64,000 nt of DNA, taken from NCBI GenBank assembly GCA_948474755.1, contig CAOLHI010000955.1, positions 248,001 to 312,000 on the forward strand, written 5' to 3'. This stretch comes from Ctenosaura bakeri (taxonomy: Eukaryota; Chordata; Lepidosauria; Squamata; Iguanidae). Of the stretch, positions 34,801-47,237 are shown piece by piece; within the stretch, counting starts at the first letter, position 1, and each line of letters begins with the position of its first letter. The notes under the pieces are model-generated. The model was not told where the DNA came from. It saw only the letters and a program-made list of their open reading frames with translations, and made no database searches. A program made the translations under genes and the position numbers.

Positions 34801-35260
34801 TTGGTCATTCATAGATTATTTGCTGTCACCTCTGCTGCCTCCCTATGCCATTTTTAAAATGGACTGCAAGCTTTGTGTGACTGAGAAACTGCAAATGAGG
34901 CTTATAAGTGCCTATTAAAAATGGTGTTGGGCAGCAGTGTAGGTGGAAATAAGCCCCACCAGCCACCCACTTCTGTCTTGTGAAGGAACCCTGATGTCTC
35001 AAAGGAATCCATGGTGGGTTGAATATGATGATCATACTTTTTTTTGTGTTAAATATAGTTTGGAAGGCCTTAGAGTTATTCCTGATTTTTCCACTTTCAT
35101 GGGAGTCCTGTGCCCCTCACCCTAGAGATGACTGTATATCCTTTAGTCATTAAGCCAGACATCATTAGCAGACATATTTCCTGGAAGCAAATAATATCAA
35201 ACTGTTTTAGATACTTTTGAAAGGAAGTATCCAGACAGAAATATTCCAGGATACACATTG
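31900..35260 (-). mobile_element. Non-LTR retrotransposon copy A (endonuclease + RT), decayed
   Basis: Blocks on the - strand, from high to low coordinate: endonuclease traces (VFLKLDTISFVMINVYIP and GDSN-like near 34450-34650), a linker AAGMNWNPPDF-like block near 33370-33410, RT motif A FEDFRKAFDSISWPRLWHEL near 33000-33060, then frames down to about 31930. It is the same family and orientation as copy B, which follows on the right. It is not CR1 (different motif A and C-terminus) nor L1; an Ingi/Vingi- or I-group LINE is my best guess. Frameshifts and a pogo-like MITE make it inactive. Confidence 0.7.
34759..35134. mobile_element. pogo/Tigger-like MITE, family P1
   Basis: Left AGTCAGCCCTCCACATTTGT, right CACCCTAGAGATGACTG; TA on both outer sides. 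It shares internal words such as GCTGTCACCTCTGCTGCC and GTGAAGGAACCCTGATG with the copy at 48126. It interrupts LINE copy A. Confidence 0.85.
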
Positions 35261-35960
35261 GAAAGACTCTTTATTGGTCACTTTTTGTCACTGGTCATTG
35301 TATAATGAGATATGTTTTTCACTTCATTTGTGCCTTGCCTTTAGTAGCTCAAAATGAAATTTTGACAAGTGAGAAGATGAGAGGATCTGAGAATCCTTTT
35401 GATAAATATGCAAATAGGACAAAGCGGACTTGTTAAAAATGAGGCGGTACATGGAGCAGTGACAGATGATGCTATAATCCATCAGAATAACAACAAGGGT
35501 GCAGAAGGAGCAGGTCAGGCTATTCCTATGGTGAAGGTAATTAGCAAGAACTAATTTTATGTAGTACTAAGTTACAGTTGTTGCTATGTACAACCATTTC
35601 CTGGGTTAATTTTGTCTCAGAAAGAACTTGAGACCAAGGACCCTGCTTGTTTGTTTCAGAGCTCTGAGTTGGTGTTGGCTGAGATAACTGTGACAAAGGA
35701 GCAGGTTATCTTATCAGTGTGGGATGTGATACCATCACAATGATTTGTTTTGATCGTAGTTTGCTTAGAATTTTTCTGCTCAGAGGTGTTACTTAAGAGT
35801 GCAAAATTGTTTACCAATCTCCATTTTCTTACGTTGTGAAACCTTTTAGCCTTTTTAAGTTTAATTTTTTTTTGTCTTCTTGACAGTACTGCCCCTCCTC
35901 TTCTTAACTGTTCCCATGCATCATACAGTGGGCCCTGCATTTATAAGGGTTCATAACCAA
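35261..35960. other. Junction between LINE copies A and B
   Basis: Unassigned; it may hold the 5' part of copy A. The open frame at 35656-35940 (-) is Lys/Arg-rich and not recognised. Confidence 0.35.
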
Positions 35961-36466
35961 ATCTTTATCACCAAACCTTGAACAAGCTTCTTTAAATAGT
36001 TCAAGTTTGAAAGGACTTGAAGGCACATAACAAGAAGTTAAACATTTATTATATTTGGAAAGAAGGATTTTATGTGTTCAATGGCTTTCATTGTTAAAAA
36101 TAACAATCATTTAGCAGTTACTATATCGTTCTGTCAGGAAGGATCATCCTTATTTATATTGTTGTCACTGTGAGCTAGATCTAAATGTGATTTCAGCAGC
36201 TCATTAAATTGGATATCCCGTTCTGGTGGCAGTACTCCTGTCAGCTGTAAATCAAAGGACTGTATTAACTCTTGAGAGCCCATGTTATCAGCAAGCACCA
36301 ACTCTGTTGCAAGATTAATAGAAGATGTAACTTTTTAAACTTCGTTAAAATTATAGGAATTTCTTTTAAGATCCATTGACCAATGCAGTATAAAATCTGG
36401 GGGCTGAGCAACCATATCTACAATCGACTTCCTTTCCCATGATGAAAGGAACTGCCATTGTTGTTG

Positions 36467-37195
36467 TTATTTATTGGTTTTCTGACTTCTTCTGACCTCA
36501 AGCTGCAATGCTGCATTGTGAATCCCTTGAGGAGCTTGCAGAATGGCCCTCAGAAATTTTGACTGAACTATTTCCAGTCGAGTAAAAGAAGCAGAGGGAC
36601 CTAGCTGCGCACCATAAAGAAGTTGATTAAGGGGTTTAGCTTGAAGCAATCTCAGAGCAGTTGGCACATAATGCCCTCCTTTAGTATAAAAATACCTTAA
36701 GATTGCAGAGGTAGATCTTTGTGCTGCTTGTGCAACATATTCTGCATGCACCTTACGATTTCCATTTGATTGGAAAACAACCCAAAGATACTCAAATATC
36801 CTTGTTTGTTCTATCCTGTGTTCACTTATTAGCCAATTATACAACTTTGGGATTTTAGCAAACACCACAACTTTGGTTTTCTTGTAGTTTATTTGAAGGC
36901 CTTTGTCATTACAATAACGTGCTAAGGCATGCAATGCTCTCTGTAGACCGATGAGTGTCTGTGACAATATCACTGCATCATCAGAGTATAATAGCACTGA
37001 AAGATGTCTACCTGCTAATTTTGGGGGATGAAAATCTGACTGATGCAGAGCAGCAACTATTGAGTTGATATAAAAATAAAATAATAATGGGGCTAATATA
37101 CACCCTTGCTTTACTCCGTTATATTTTGGAACTTTGTCAGACAGATGACCTTCTAAATTACACCTTATTTTCAAAACTGTATTTTCATACTGCAT
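36467..37195 (-). pseudogene. Reverse transcriptase fragment of LINE copy B
   Basis: A 242-codon open frame carrying RT motif B (GVKQGCILAPLLF, about residues 28-40), the catalytic box YSDDAV (about residues 70-75, Tyr-x-Asp-Asp with Ser at x) and a FEYLWVVFQSNG thumb block. The frame is readable further upstream through motif A to about 37315, where a frameshift separates it from the preceding RT fingers. RNA-directed DNA polymerase of a non-LTR retrotransposon; no intact full-length protein remains. Confidence 0.8.
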
Positions 37196-37640
37196 GTAAA
37201 TAAGCAGTAGCAGACATCGATCTATAGAAGAAATCTCTAACTTGTACCATAATTTATCCCTGGGGATGGAATTGAAGGCTGATTTGAGATCAATAAAAAC
37301 TTCAAACAGAGACCCCTTTGATTTTATTAGAGTATTTTTCCACCAAATGCTGTAGGATTAAAAGCTGATCCAGAGTGGACCTTCCTGATCTAAAGCCCCC
37401 TTGTTAATCAGCCAAAACCTTTCTAAAGTCCATCCAGAGTTGTAATTTCCAATATAGATGTCTAGCATAGACTTTGCTAATTATAGAGAGCAAACTAATT
37501 GGATGGTAGTTTGTTGGATGATCCTTCTTCCCTTTCTTAAAGATTGGAATAATAATAGTTGTACCCCACTCAGATGGCATGTGGGCATTCTAATTAATAT
37601 ATGTAAAAAGATTTGCCAAGATTGGAGCCCACCAATCTAT

Positions 37641-37822
37641 GGCCATTTCCACACTAGCCTGTTACAATACTATTATTCCACATTCAACATCCTATGGAAT
37701 CCTGGGGTTTGTAGTTTAGGGAGGGGCCTTTGAGGCTCCTCCCTAAACTGTGAACCCCAGGATTCTATAGGATGTTGAAAGTGGAATAATAGCACTATAA
37801 CAAGCTAGTGCGGAAATAGGCT
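37641..37822. mobile_element. Harbinger-like palindromic MITE, family M1
   Basis: GGCCATTTCCACACTAGCCT at the left and CTAGTGCGGAAATAGGC at the right, with TAT on both outer sides. The central TTAGGGAGGGGCCTTTGAGG / GCTCCTCCCTAAACTG forms the loop region. Inserted into LINE copy B. Confidence 0.88.
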
Positions 37823-39535
37823 ATATTGTGTTTAATTAGCTCTGGAGGATACCATCTCAGCCTGAAGCCTTACCTGGTTTATGTCAGTTTACTAGATCAA
37901 TTATTTCAGCAGTTGTTACCAGTTGCCATTCTGGCAGACTCCTAGTGATATGTTTCACTTGAAAAGTACAGGATTCTTTGATGAAATTGATTCATGAAAG
38001 TAAGTTTCCCACACTCCAGAAGGGATAGGGCAATCGGCCTCTGTAACATAAACTTTGGTTGCTGTTGATATAAGATACCAAAAGGTTTTTATATCCTTCA
38101 CCTTAACTGCGTTAATAAGCTGATCCCACAATGCTTGCTATGCATTCCCTTTTTCTTTAATCAGTTTCTTGTACCCTTTTTAAGTTGCAATAACTCCTCT
38201 GCCCTCACTTCTACTGAATTCTCCTTATACTGCTTAAATTTAAGAATATGCATTTTCTTAGCATCTCTGCATTCTTGGTCAAACCAATCCTTTGAACTAA
38301 ACTTCCTCGTGTAGATTTTGTAGAGATTTTTTTTTTACTGTATATGTGTTGACTAATTTGTTAATCAGAGCTTCACATTGCTCAGTAATCCCACTATTTG
38401 GGTCTATTGCAAAACAAGTAAATTGAATCTCAGAGTGTTGGTTTGTATTAAGAAGCTCTGTGAAAAACCCAGCAGTCTTTTGTGACCATTTAATCCTAAT
38501 ATTAGTAACTGTCAACCCAGGGTTTGGGTTAAAAATAACCTGTATTTGAACTTCAGGAATCTTCAAGTATAAATTTAGGGGCAAATGGTCATTATCCAAT
38601 AAATAGGATGCAATAAATTGTGACAATTTTATAGTCAATAGTATTCATTCGAGTTCCACACCAAAATGTAACCTTACCTCAAATGTCCCAGTAATATTCC
38701 CATTTAGAATGCATAAATTTAATCTCTGTACCATCTGTAGCAAATTGAGACCTGCATAGTTGCTAACAGTATCCTTTGAGCAACACATATTTGCTAAAGT
38801 GTGTGTGTGTTGTCTTTCTGGTGAACAAATATGGTGGGCAGCATAAAGAGCAGTGTCATTTACACCCCGTCTAGCATTAAAGTCACCCCCAATAACGATC
38901 TGAGAAATAGAAAAAGCTGATATGAACTCTTCAATATAAGTTTCAGGACTTTGCCAGATTGACTTAATTTGTACATGCAGTTGTTGGGGTGGTAAATAAA
39001 CATTTTTTAAACATCATTGAACGTTTGTTAAACTTCACCAGCACTGCTCTTGCATATTTATCATAAGTAGGGAGCTTGCTCAATGACATGGAGAGCTTGA
39101 TAGAAATAAGACCAAGTAGCCCACCCTTCGATCTGCCTTTCCTTATACTGGGAGTGGCATGTAACTGATGAAAAATACAGCTATTGAAATCAATTGCTTC
39201 TGAAGCCCATGTTCTTGCAACATTAAAATATCAAATTGTGAAAGGTACTCCATAAGAGAAGGATCTCCACATTTGGCATTCCATCCTGCAATATTCCATG
39301 ATAATACAGGGTAATTATTGTAAGTCAATCTGTTGATTTCAAATATCAGATAACCTCCTGTATATCCTCCACTGTATTCTGCCTATTAGGTGTGCTAATG
39401 GGAGTCATAAAAGGATTTTGAGTGGGGATGGTAGAAATTACATTACTTTGAGATAAAAAAGGTTGAAATGTCTTCTTTGGGAGTGAATGATGACATGCCA
39501 GAGTCTGTTCATGAATCAATCTCATCAGAAACTTA

Positions 39536-39923
39536 GGCCCTTTCCTCAGCTTACCTTCTTCTGGCGCTGGGGTGTGGGATTGCACGAGTAGCCTCCGGTG
39601 AGAGGCTCTCATGTCCGGGGTCCTTCAGCTCCGCACGAGCTGCCTGCTCGCGTGAGAGCCCCGCCTCTTCTTTCCACAGCACAGCCTGGGAGTTTACCAG
39701 GCTGCACTGGGGCAGGAAGCATGGCTGGCGTGGCTCCGGAGGCTTTGTACACCAGGCAAGTGCGTGCAGGGCCCAGGAGCAATGCACGATTGCACACCAT
39801 TTTTGGCTAGAAGCTGGCCCCTGGAACATCGCATGATTGTGAGTGTGTCCTGCAGATCATTCCTCACAATAGCGTGACGCTCCAGGCCCTCTTTTGCATG
39901 GAAAATACCATGTCAAAAGGACC
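39536..39923. mobile_element. Harbinger-like non-autonomous element
   Basis: The ends GGCCCTTTCC and AAAAGGACC are flanked by TTA on both sides (39533-39535, 39924-39926). The GC-rich interior stands out from LINE copy B, which it interrupts between the endonuclease start and upstream sequence. Its termini resemble those of the element at 30087, but the interior does not. Confidence 0.75.
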
Positions 39924-40529
39924 TTAGATGCAGGTTGTGTTATTGGCAAAAGTTCTTGTGTGCAACAGCTTCCACAGCCCTCCATATCTTCTGTCTGCAA
40001 ACAGATTAGGTTCCTTTGATGATAGTCCATCGACTTCTCTGAGACTCCTGCTGAACAAACATTTTTATTAACTGCTAAGGTTTGGCTGGAGGGATTTTTC
40101 TTGGCCCGAGTAGGAATATTATCCTTCATAAGATATCCTCTCAGTGGTTCGGTCTGATCATGTAAATGGGCCAAGCTCAGCTTAATTTCTTCTCCTTTGG
40201 AGCTGAATTCAACCAAGGGGCATAATCGCTCCTACTGTTATTCTGGGTATCTCCAAGTTCTATAATCTGCTGTGGCAATAAGTTCTTTACTTGTGCCTCT
40301 GCTGTCATCTCACCTCTTCTTCCATGGCTTGCTTTTGGATTATCACCATTAACTCCTTGAGGAGTATTTCTGGGAGTCTGTGCTACCAATTTCCTTTGAA
40401 GCAAAGTTTGAAGAGTTGAATATAAAAACACTCTTAAATGGGTAATTCAAAATTTAGCCAAGAAGGTTTTCATTTTAAATAGCATAAGTGGAATCACAGC
40501 ATGCTCAAAGGTAAGATGTACTCTTTTTT

Positions 40530-43344
40530 TTAATTAATCATTTTATTCAAAGTCAAGTATAAAACAAACAATTGTAAATGTAAGATTACATGAATTATTT
40601 TTGATCTTCCACACTGATCTAGATTTCATTTTCATTATCTCTTTACATGTTTATACTATTGTACCACAATTTACTGCGAATATTACATGTTGGTTCTTGC
40701 ATTTCTATTTCCACATTCCAGCTTCATGATATATATCCAGTAGCTCCCTCATTAATTATCTAAATCATGAATTACTCATTTCCATTTGACAGTACCCAGC
40801 AATTATCCATTACAATTTGCCATTCTTTTTGAATCTCATCGTCTGATTTCCCTTTTAATCTCTGAGAGACCATATCAGCATTTCTAAGTGTTCCCCATCA
40901 TTGTTCTATTGTGGGTATTTGCTGAGTTTTCCACAACTTTGCATACTCAATACAAGCTGTTGTTATCATATACAATATTATTCTCCAGTACTTCTTTATA
41001 CCAGTACCTTCTAATACATCTGTCATATTTAATAAGTACAATTCCGGTATCTTTGCGTACTGAACTTTCATTAAAGCACTAATTTTGTTATGTATTTCAC
41101 TTCAATATTTTTTAGCCTTAGGACATGTCTACCACATATGATATATCATACCAACCTCCTTCTGACATTTCCAACAAAGTCCAGTACCTGTATTATAAAT
41201 CTTTTTTAATTTGTCTGGTGTCATGTACCATCTATGGAACAGCTTATAATAGTTCTCTTTCAGATTCTGGGCTGCTGTAAATTTCTGTGTTTTTTCCCAA
41301 CTCTGTTCCCAGGATTCTAATTGAACTGAATGTCCAATATTCTAAGCTCATGAGATCACTGCTGCCTTAACTGTTTCTTCTTGCCTCTCCTGCTGTAATA
41401 TTTCTTGATAAATATAAGCTAGTAGATGAGGCGGATTCTCAAACAACCATTTAATTACTCCAGTTTTCTCTTTTGTTTCAATTCCATATGTTTTTAAGTC
41501 CATCTGAAATCTTTCAGTTAGCTGTCTGTAAGGGAACCAACTTAGTATTATTCCTTCTTGTTCCAGTTTTTCTCTTGTTTTGATTTTCAGATTATTGGAA
41601 GTTGACATCTCTATTATGTCATCATATCGCAGCCATTTATCTGTTTCAGTCCATCTTCCAAAAAAGCTTCATGAGGGGACACCCAAGTGGAGAGCTGCCA
41701 TATGTTTTTAGATTTGTATTCATACCAAATTTTCAAAAGTGATTTTCTAATATAGTGATGTGTAAAATCTTTATCTATTTTTGCTTTATCACAGAACATA
41801 TAGGCATGCCACCCCATCCTCAGGTCTACACCCTCCAGTGTCAGCATTCTCATATCTTGTAGGTCCACCCAATCTTTTATCCATTTAAAAGCCGCTGCTT
41901 TATAATATATTTGAAAGTCAGGTAGTCGCATTCCACTGTCCAGATACCTAGATACTTTATCTTTTGTCCTCTATTGAATCCTGTTATTAGTGCTAATTCC
42001 TTCTCTTCTCTCTCAGTCAGGTTTTTGGTTAAAAGGACTGTTTTTTCCTTGTTAACTTTGAATCCAGAGAATTCTCCATATTCTTGAACTATTCTATTCA
42101 GATCTTTAATACTACTCCCTGGATCATCCAAAAATAAAACCAAATCATCGGCGAAGGCTTTAAGCTTATATTGATATTTCTTAATTTGAACTCCTTTTAT
42201 GCCTTTGTCTTCTCTTATAGCATTGTTGAGTATTTCCATTGTCATAATAAACAACAAGGGAGACAGAGGACACCCTTGTCTTGTCCCTCTATGCAATTCT
42301 ATCAATTGTGTTCTTTCACAATTTATAACCAATCGAGCTTGCTGTTGACTATAGATTGCTTCAATCCACGAAACAAAATTTTCTCCAGCTTGCATCTGTT
42401 TAACCGCTATCTTCATGAATGGCCAACGGATCATATCAAAAGCTTTCTCCACATCAACAAATATCATAGCCATTTTCCTTTCATTATGCTTTTCATAATA
42501 TTCAATTATATTTAAGACCATTCTGATATTGTTCCTCAAAAGTCTTTTAGGTAAAAAGCCATTCTGGTCTTCATCAATAACCTCTGACAGCACTTTTTAA
42601 AGTCTTGCTGCTAGGATTGAAGCGAAAATCTTATAGTCGATATTCAAAAGTGATATTGGTCTATAATTCTTTACATCAGTTAAATCTCTTCCTTCTTTTG
42701 GAATCAGCACCACATTTGCTTCTTTCCTGGTATCTGGTATTCCTTCCTTTATTATTTCATTTATTGTACTTTGCAAAGGTATTGAAATCTCGTGTTCCAG
42801 AATCTTATAATATTTTGCTGTAAAACTGTCTGGTCCTGGAGCTTTATCAATTTCTGATAGCCTCAACTTCTTCCATCATAGAAATAGATTTGTTCAAAAT
42901 CAGTCTTTGATCTTCATTAAATCTCATTTTGTTCATTTTCTCCAAGTACTCTTCCAATTCTTGTTGTTTTTTCGCCTTTGGGATCTTACTCATCAGTTTC
43001 ACATAGTAATTATAAAATGCTTATTTTATTCTCTCTTGTTTTGTAATACTTTCTTCTCCTATTCTAATCTCAGATATGATATTTCTGGCCCTTCTTTTAC
43101 GCAACAGAGCAGGCAAGAACTTTGAAGGTTTATTGGCTTGTTCAAAAAAATTATATTTCATTCTCCGTATCTGTTGCTCTATTTTCTCTAAATTAAGTTG
43201 GTTTAATTCAGCTTGATATGCCTTCATCTGCATTCTAATCTTTTTTCCGATCGGTTTTGTCTCACCTGTTTCTCTATTTCTTTCATCTTTCCCAATATTC
43301 ACTGTTCTGTATTTCTAGATGTAAAAAAGGAAAAAGAAAAAAAG
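40530..43344 (-). mobile_element. 5'-truncated L1 inserted into LINE copy B
   Basis: A 16-bp duplication AGATGTACTCTTTTTT flanks it (40514-40529 and 43345-43360). The - strand carries L1 ORF2 sequence: the pre-RT region near 43021-43302, KAPGPDSFTAKYYK and KNYRPISLLNIDYKI near 42650-42850, RT motif A IFVDVEKAFDMIRWPFMK, motif B GTRQGCPLSPLLF, catalytic KAFADDLVLF, and the C-terminal LPDFQIYYKAAAFKWIKDW. The poly(A) side is at the left edge. Stops and frameshifts make it inactive. Confidence 0.93.
41877..42593 (-). pseudogene. L1 ORF2 reverse transcriptase fragment
   Basis: A 238-codon uninterrupted stretch with motif A (DVEKAFD, about residues 47-53), motif B (RQGCPLSPLLF, about residues 104-114) and the catalytic FADDLV (about residues 145-150; L1 uses Phe-Ala-Asp-Asp). 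A stop at 42594-42596 separates it from the preceding finger region at 42597-42866. RNA-directed DNA polymerase fragment; it cannot form a full ORF2. Confidence 0.9.
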
Positions 43345-44324
43345 AGATGTACTCTTTTTTGACCACTGTTATCAAGCAACCAATAAGTTCGGTTTAGGTC
43401 AAGTTTCCTAGGTTCTATGTTTAACAGCTGGCTTAGGGAGGTCATTACTGCTCAATTCCATCTCATTCTGTTAATAACAATTGGGGCAATTTCCAATATA
43501 ACCTGTGTAGGAAGAGGAGCTAGACTTCTTCAAATATACAGATGTTTGGTATTGCATTATATTCCGCAACTTACTGTTGCCCCCTGGGCCTGCTTAGAGT
43601 CTTCTCTTTTTTCCCTGCCATCATGTAAACTGGCCTTGGAATGGGTGAGAGTCTTTATAAGTTTTCCCAGCTCACATTCTACCACATTCGTTTTATTGCA
43701 AACCTTTTGTAGGCTATCAAGTATTGCTATCACCATTTGAGCAGTTAAAAAGCACTGTTCAGCTAAAAAGTCAGGGTTAGAATTAGGATTAGGGTCCTTT
43801 GAAGAATTCACAGTGTCTTCCAAAATACTAGGTGTAGAAATAGCTGACAAATCAGCTGAGTTAACACAGGAATGTCATTACTCAGTGCAACAAATTGATT
43901 ATTTAAAGTAATAGCAGTCGAGGTAGGCAGATTACTCACAGGGCAAATTGTTGTTAGAAGTCCATTGATCTTCAGTTGTTTCACTGCTTTAGCCAGAGAT
44001 TGGCTTGAACTAACTCTCTGTCATTTGTTTCCCATTTAATAAATGAATTAGATTATCATTCCAATCTCAAAAAATCCAACTGTTCAGCCGTATGGACAGA
44101 GAAGCAAGCAGGAAAGCTTGGATATCTTTGGTCAGATATGAGCTAAACAGCAAGTTACTCCTGAGTCTCTGTTGTTATCTCTCTTTTGGCAAAACTCCCA
44201 GTAATTACTAAGAAGTTACAAAGGATCCATCTCTCAGCCAAGGTCAGAGCCAGCCTTGTAGCAATTAGCTGTCTGGACCACAAAAAAATCATACCCAATT
44301 AGAATTTTAAACTAAAATTCTAAA

Positions 44325-44402
44325 CTAGCAACAAATTAAGCTAGAAGAAGATAAATACAACTTCTAGTAACAAATTAAGCTAGAAGGAGATAAGTACAAC
44401 TC
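44325..44402. repeat. Two tandem copies of a 39-bp unit
   Basis: The units at 44325-44363 and 44364-44402 differ at four positions (shared ACAAATTAAGCTAGAAG). They lie where the 5' region of LINE copy B should be, and may be 5' UTR tandem units of that LINE. Confidence 0.8.
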
Positions 44403-44894
44403 AAAACTACAGAGACTCAGGCAATGCTGCCGCTACCTCTGATACCCTGCTACTACCCCTAATTACTAGCAGTCGTAGATGAAATATGCTGAAATTGTAC
44501 TGGTTGACCAGTACACCTGCAGTTCCGTAGCAAAGCTTTCAGAGGTTCACCATTTTCTCTCCTATCAGATAATTAATGGCTGTAGAATGTAGGATGTAAA
44601 TTTTTCTTAAATATTATCTTTCCTTCTGCATCAAAGCCTCCTTCTTTGGAGCAGTTCATAAAACTTCCAGTTTTCTTCCAGTTCTCAAATCTCTCCCACT
44701 TCTTATTGTTATTGTCAGTAATCTTTAAAGTCCTTTATTTCTTTGGTAGAAGCAAACCAGTGATAAAACTTTAAAATGAACTTCAGTTGTTGCTCCATCT
44801 CAGAGAAACCAATAACTATTTCAAATTCAGCCAGAGAGCTCCAGCCCATCATACAGTTAATTGTCCCAAACTCTTTTTCTGAGTAAATTAAACC

Positions 44895-44944
44895 ATATAT
44901 GTATGTACGTATGTATGTACAATATATGTATGTATGTATGTATA
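44895..44944. repeat. (GTAT)n microsatellite
   Basis: GTATGTACGTATGTATGTAC followed by another GTATGTATGTATGTATA run; interrupted once. Confidence 0.9.
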
Positions 44945-47237
44945 CACACCCTGAGTGCCAGTCTTTCTTTTTCAGTGGTCGTCTTCATTAGCTGTTTCCA
45001 GTTTTTGTTGTTTCTGCCACTGACTTAACATGTTCCACCCACTAATCTGCCAGATACCACTCTGTAATTCCCCAACTCCACCTTCTGTTACGACAAGAGT
45101 TTTAGCAACCATTCCAATGAAGGAGACCTGAAGAGCAAATTACCCCAAAGTTACTGTGATAATGTGGTTTCCCATTATCCAGGCTTCAGTGCTGGGGGGG
45201 GATAGTTCTCCCTTCAGGCATATAAAGGTTTAGTGAACTGTTAGGATTAAATTACATTTTATTGGGGTTAGCATCATAGATTACAAGAGATAGTTGACCA
45301 ATCAGGAAGAGAAAGGTGAGAATCTTTGAGATGCTTCGATGGAGAAGTTATAAAATCCTTGAGAGGCCATGAGGCAGAGAGAGAGAACAAAGGAAACATC
45401 CAAAACATCAACAAGGGGGCAAAGATGCCGGCAGAGACAGGCATAGGCTGTATCCTGACCCTACCCTGCATACCATCTCAGAAAATGACCAACTGCTGTT
45501 AGTAGCTTAGAATGTTATCTAGTTGGCTGTGTTAGGTCTTTTTGTTACTTTGGAAGTTTGACTGATCTTGAGAATCTATCTGTTCTTATAACTACTTGTA
45601 ACTATTAAGTGTACCTGAAAGTGGGGAAGTCTTTTCATGAGTATCATTTTCTTGTTTACCTTGCATGCCTTAAAATAAATGCTTTCTGTAACACCTTTGT
45701 TTCCTCTCCATTCCCATGTGTCCCTCGGTAACACGCGTACCTAGGATTCCTCCCACCCAGAAAGGGGGAGGTGAAGGAAGGGAAAGGATTTTAAGCATAA
45801 AGGTTATTCATCCCCAGGCAGCGTCCCACTGCGTTGCTGTAAAATAGGGTTGAGCAGTGGGTGGTGGCAGCTCAGAATTAAGAGAATTTGGGGGAAATTC
45901 CTAGTTCCTAATCAAGGCAGCATTGGTGGGAAGGCCCCCTTATTTCCCCCAATCTCCACGGCTGCCTTCTACAACAGTTCTTTGTCTTTCTGCATAGTAG
46001 GAAGAGGTCTGTCATCCATCACCTCCTTTATACCTCCCCTTTTCCCCAAACTGGAATTCCTAGTGGCTTACAAAGTAGAACGAATTACAAGTAGAGGTCA
46101 GTTTTGAAGAAGCCCTCCTGTTTTCATGCCCACTTTCTGGATATTCTCTGGTTGCATTTAGTTATTGCGCAGCATCCTGCTCCTGCAAGTGATACTCAAC
46201 TTTTTTCACTATCTCTTTTGGATGGCACAGTCATAAGCACAAGGTTACATTGGGCATTCTTCTAATAAGACTTCATTGACATTTTAACTCCTGCTTTCAT
46301 GTTTTACAGTTTGTATATTTGATTTCAATTGGTTGTTTTATGGTAAGTCATTCTGGTACAGAAGATGGAATATAAATAATTGGATTTTTTTTTTTTAAAT
46401 GGAGACTTTAGTCTCACAGTGGAAAAGTGGACAACTTTGAGTCCTTTCCTCCCTCAGTAAACTGTCTCTGCTTTCAACACTTCACAAATTTTACCACCTC
46501 CCTCATGTTTTTAATGAGTGCACAGGCTATGGTGAGCTCTCCTCCTCCTCCAGTCCAAAATAAATAACATCATAAAGGAGGTTTCATTTTGTAGTATTGT
46601 AGGCTTCTTCACTGTCAAGCTTATCATTTGCCAAGCTATTATGTGACAGAAGGCGATGTATACCTCTGTAATGATAGAGAACCAGAGTAATGTGTTTGTA
46701 ATGATCTTCTGATCAACGGGTGGTTTTGTATGTGTTTGAAGTCCTAAATGTGTGGGCCCACCATGGCCGACAGGAAGTGACCCACAATATTAGCATGAAT
46801 GAAAAAAAAGGGAGAAAAACAAGGAAGTTTCTGAGTAAAAACAATCGTATCCACCTCTACTAAGTAGAAGTTCTAATGACTGTAATTTGTGCCACTCCAT
46901 AAGTAACATAGCATCCCAGGCCTAGCAACAAAGGGTAGGACTGTTGGCTGAGGATATTGTTGTCAGTGTTAAAGTTAACAACTGGCTACAACAGAGAAGG
47001 AAACAAAGGAGAAATCTTTCTAGAATTTTGGGAGGGAGGGTCAATGAATTACTTCAAGAAATGTTTTGTTGTTTGAAAAAATATCTTGAATATATATTAG
47101 CTCATATATCTAGCAGACTCATGGAAAGAGAATGCCATTTGGTTGCCTAAACTGTACTCACAAATAAGTTTACAGAGCTGGTTTGGAAAAATAAATATGA
47201 CGGTGTTGCTACAGTAATAGAAATGTTATGTTGCATG
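44945..47237. other. Intron 1 stretch, mostly unassigned
   Basis: 45345 has a TATAAAATCC and 45675 an AATAAA, which together look LTR-like, but no paired ends were found. 46330-46385 (GGTAAGTCATTCTGG, then GAATATAAATAATTGG) resembles an L2-like tail. No gene was recognised. Confidence 0.4.

Larger units (their letters stand above)
35960..44600 (-). mobile_element. Non-LTR retrotransposon copy B, nested host
   Basis: Ordered on the - strand: a possible ORF1 region (43557-43850 and 39940-40430, now split), an endonuclease start PVLSWNIAGWNAKCGDPSLM and LMLQEHGL near 39200-39320, endonuclease end DNDHLPLNL near 38585 (from the conserved S/N-D-H motif), RT motif A FIDLKSAFNSIP near 37250-37290, RT motif B GVKQGCILAPLLF near 37080-37120, catalytic LLYSDDAVIL near 36980, and the thumb to about 36470. 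The RT frame is open from about 37315 to 36467. Ends are approximate. Inserted later: M1 MITE, Harbinger-like element and L1. Confidence 0.75.
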
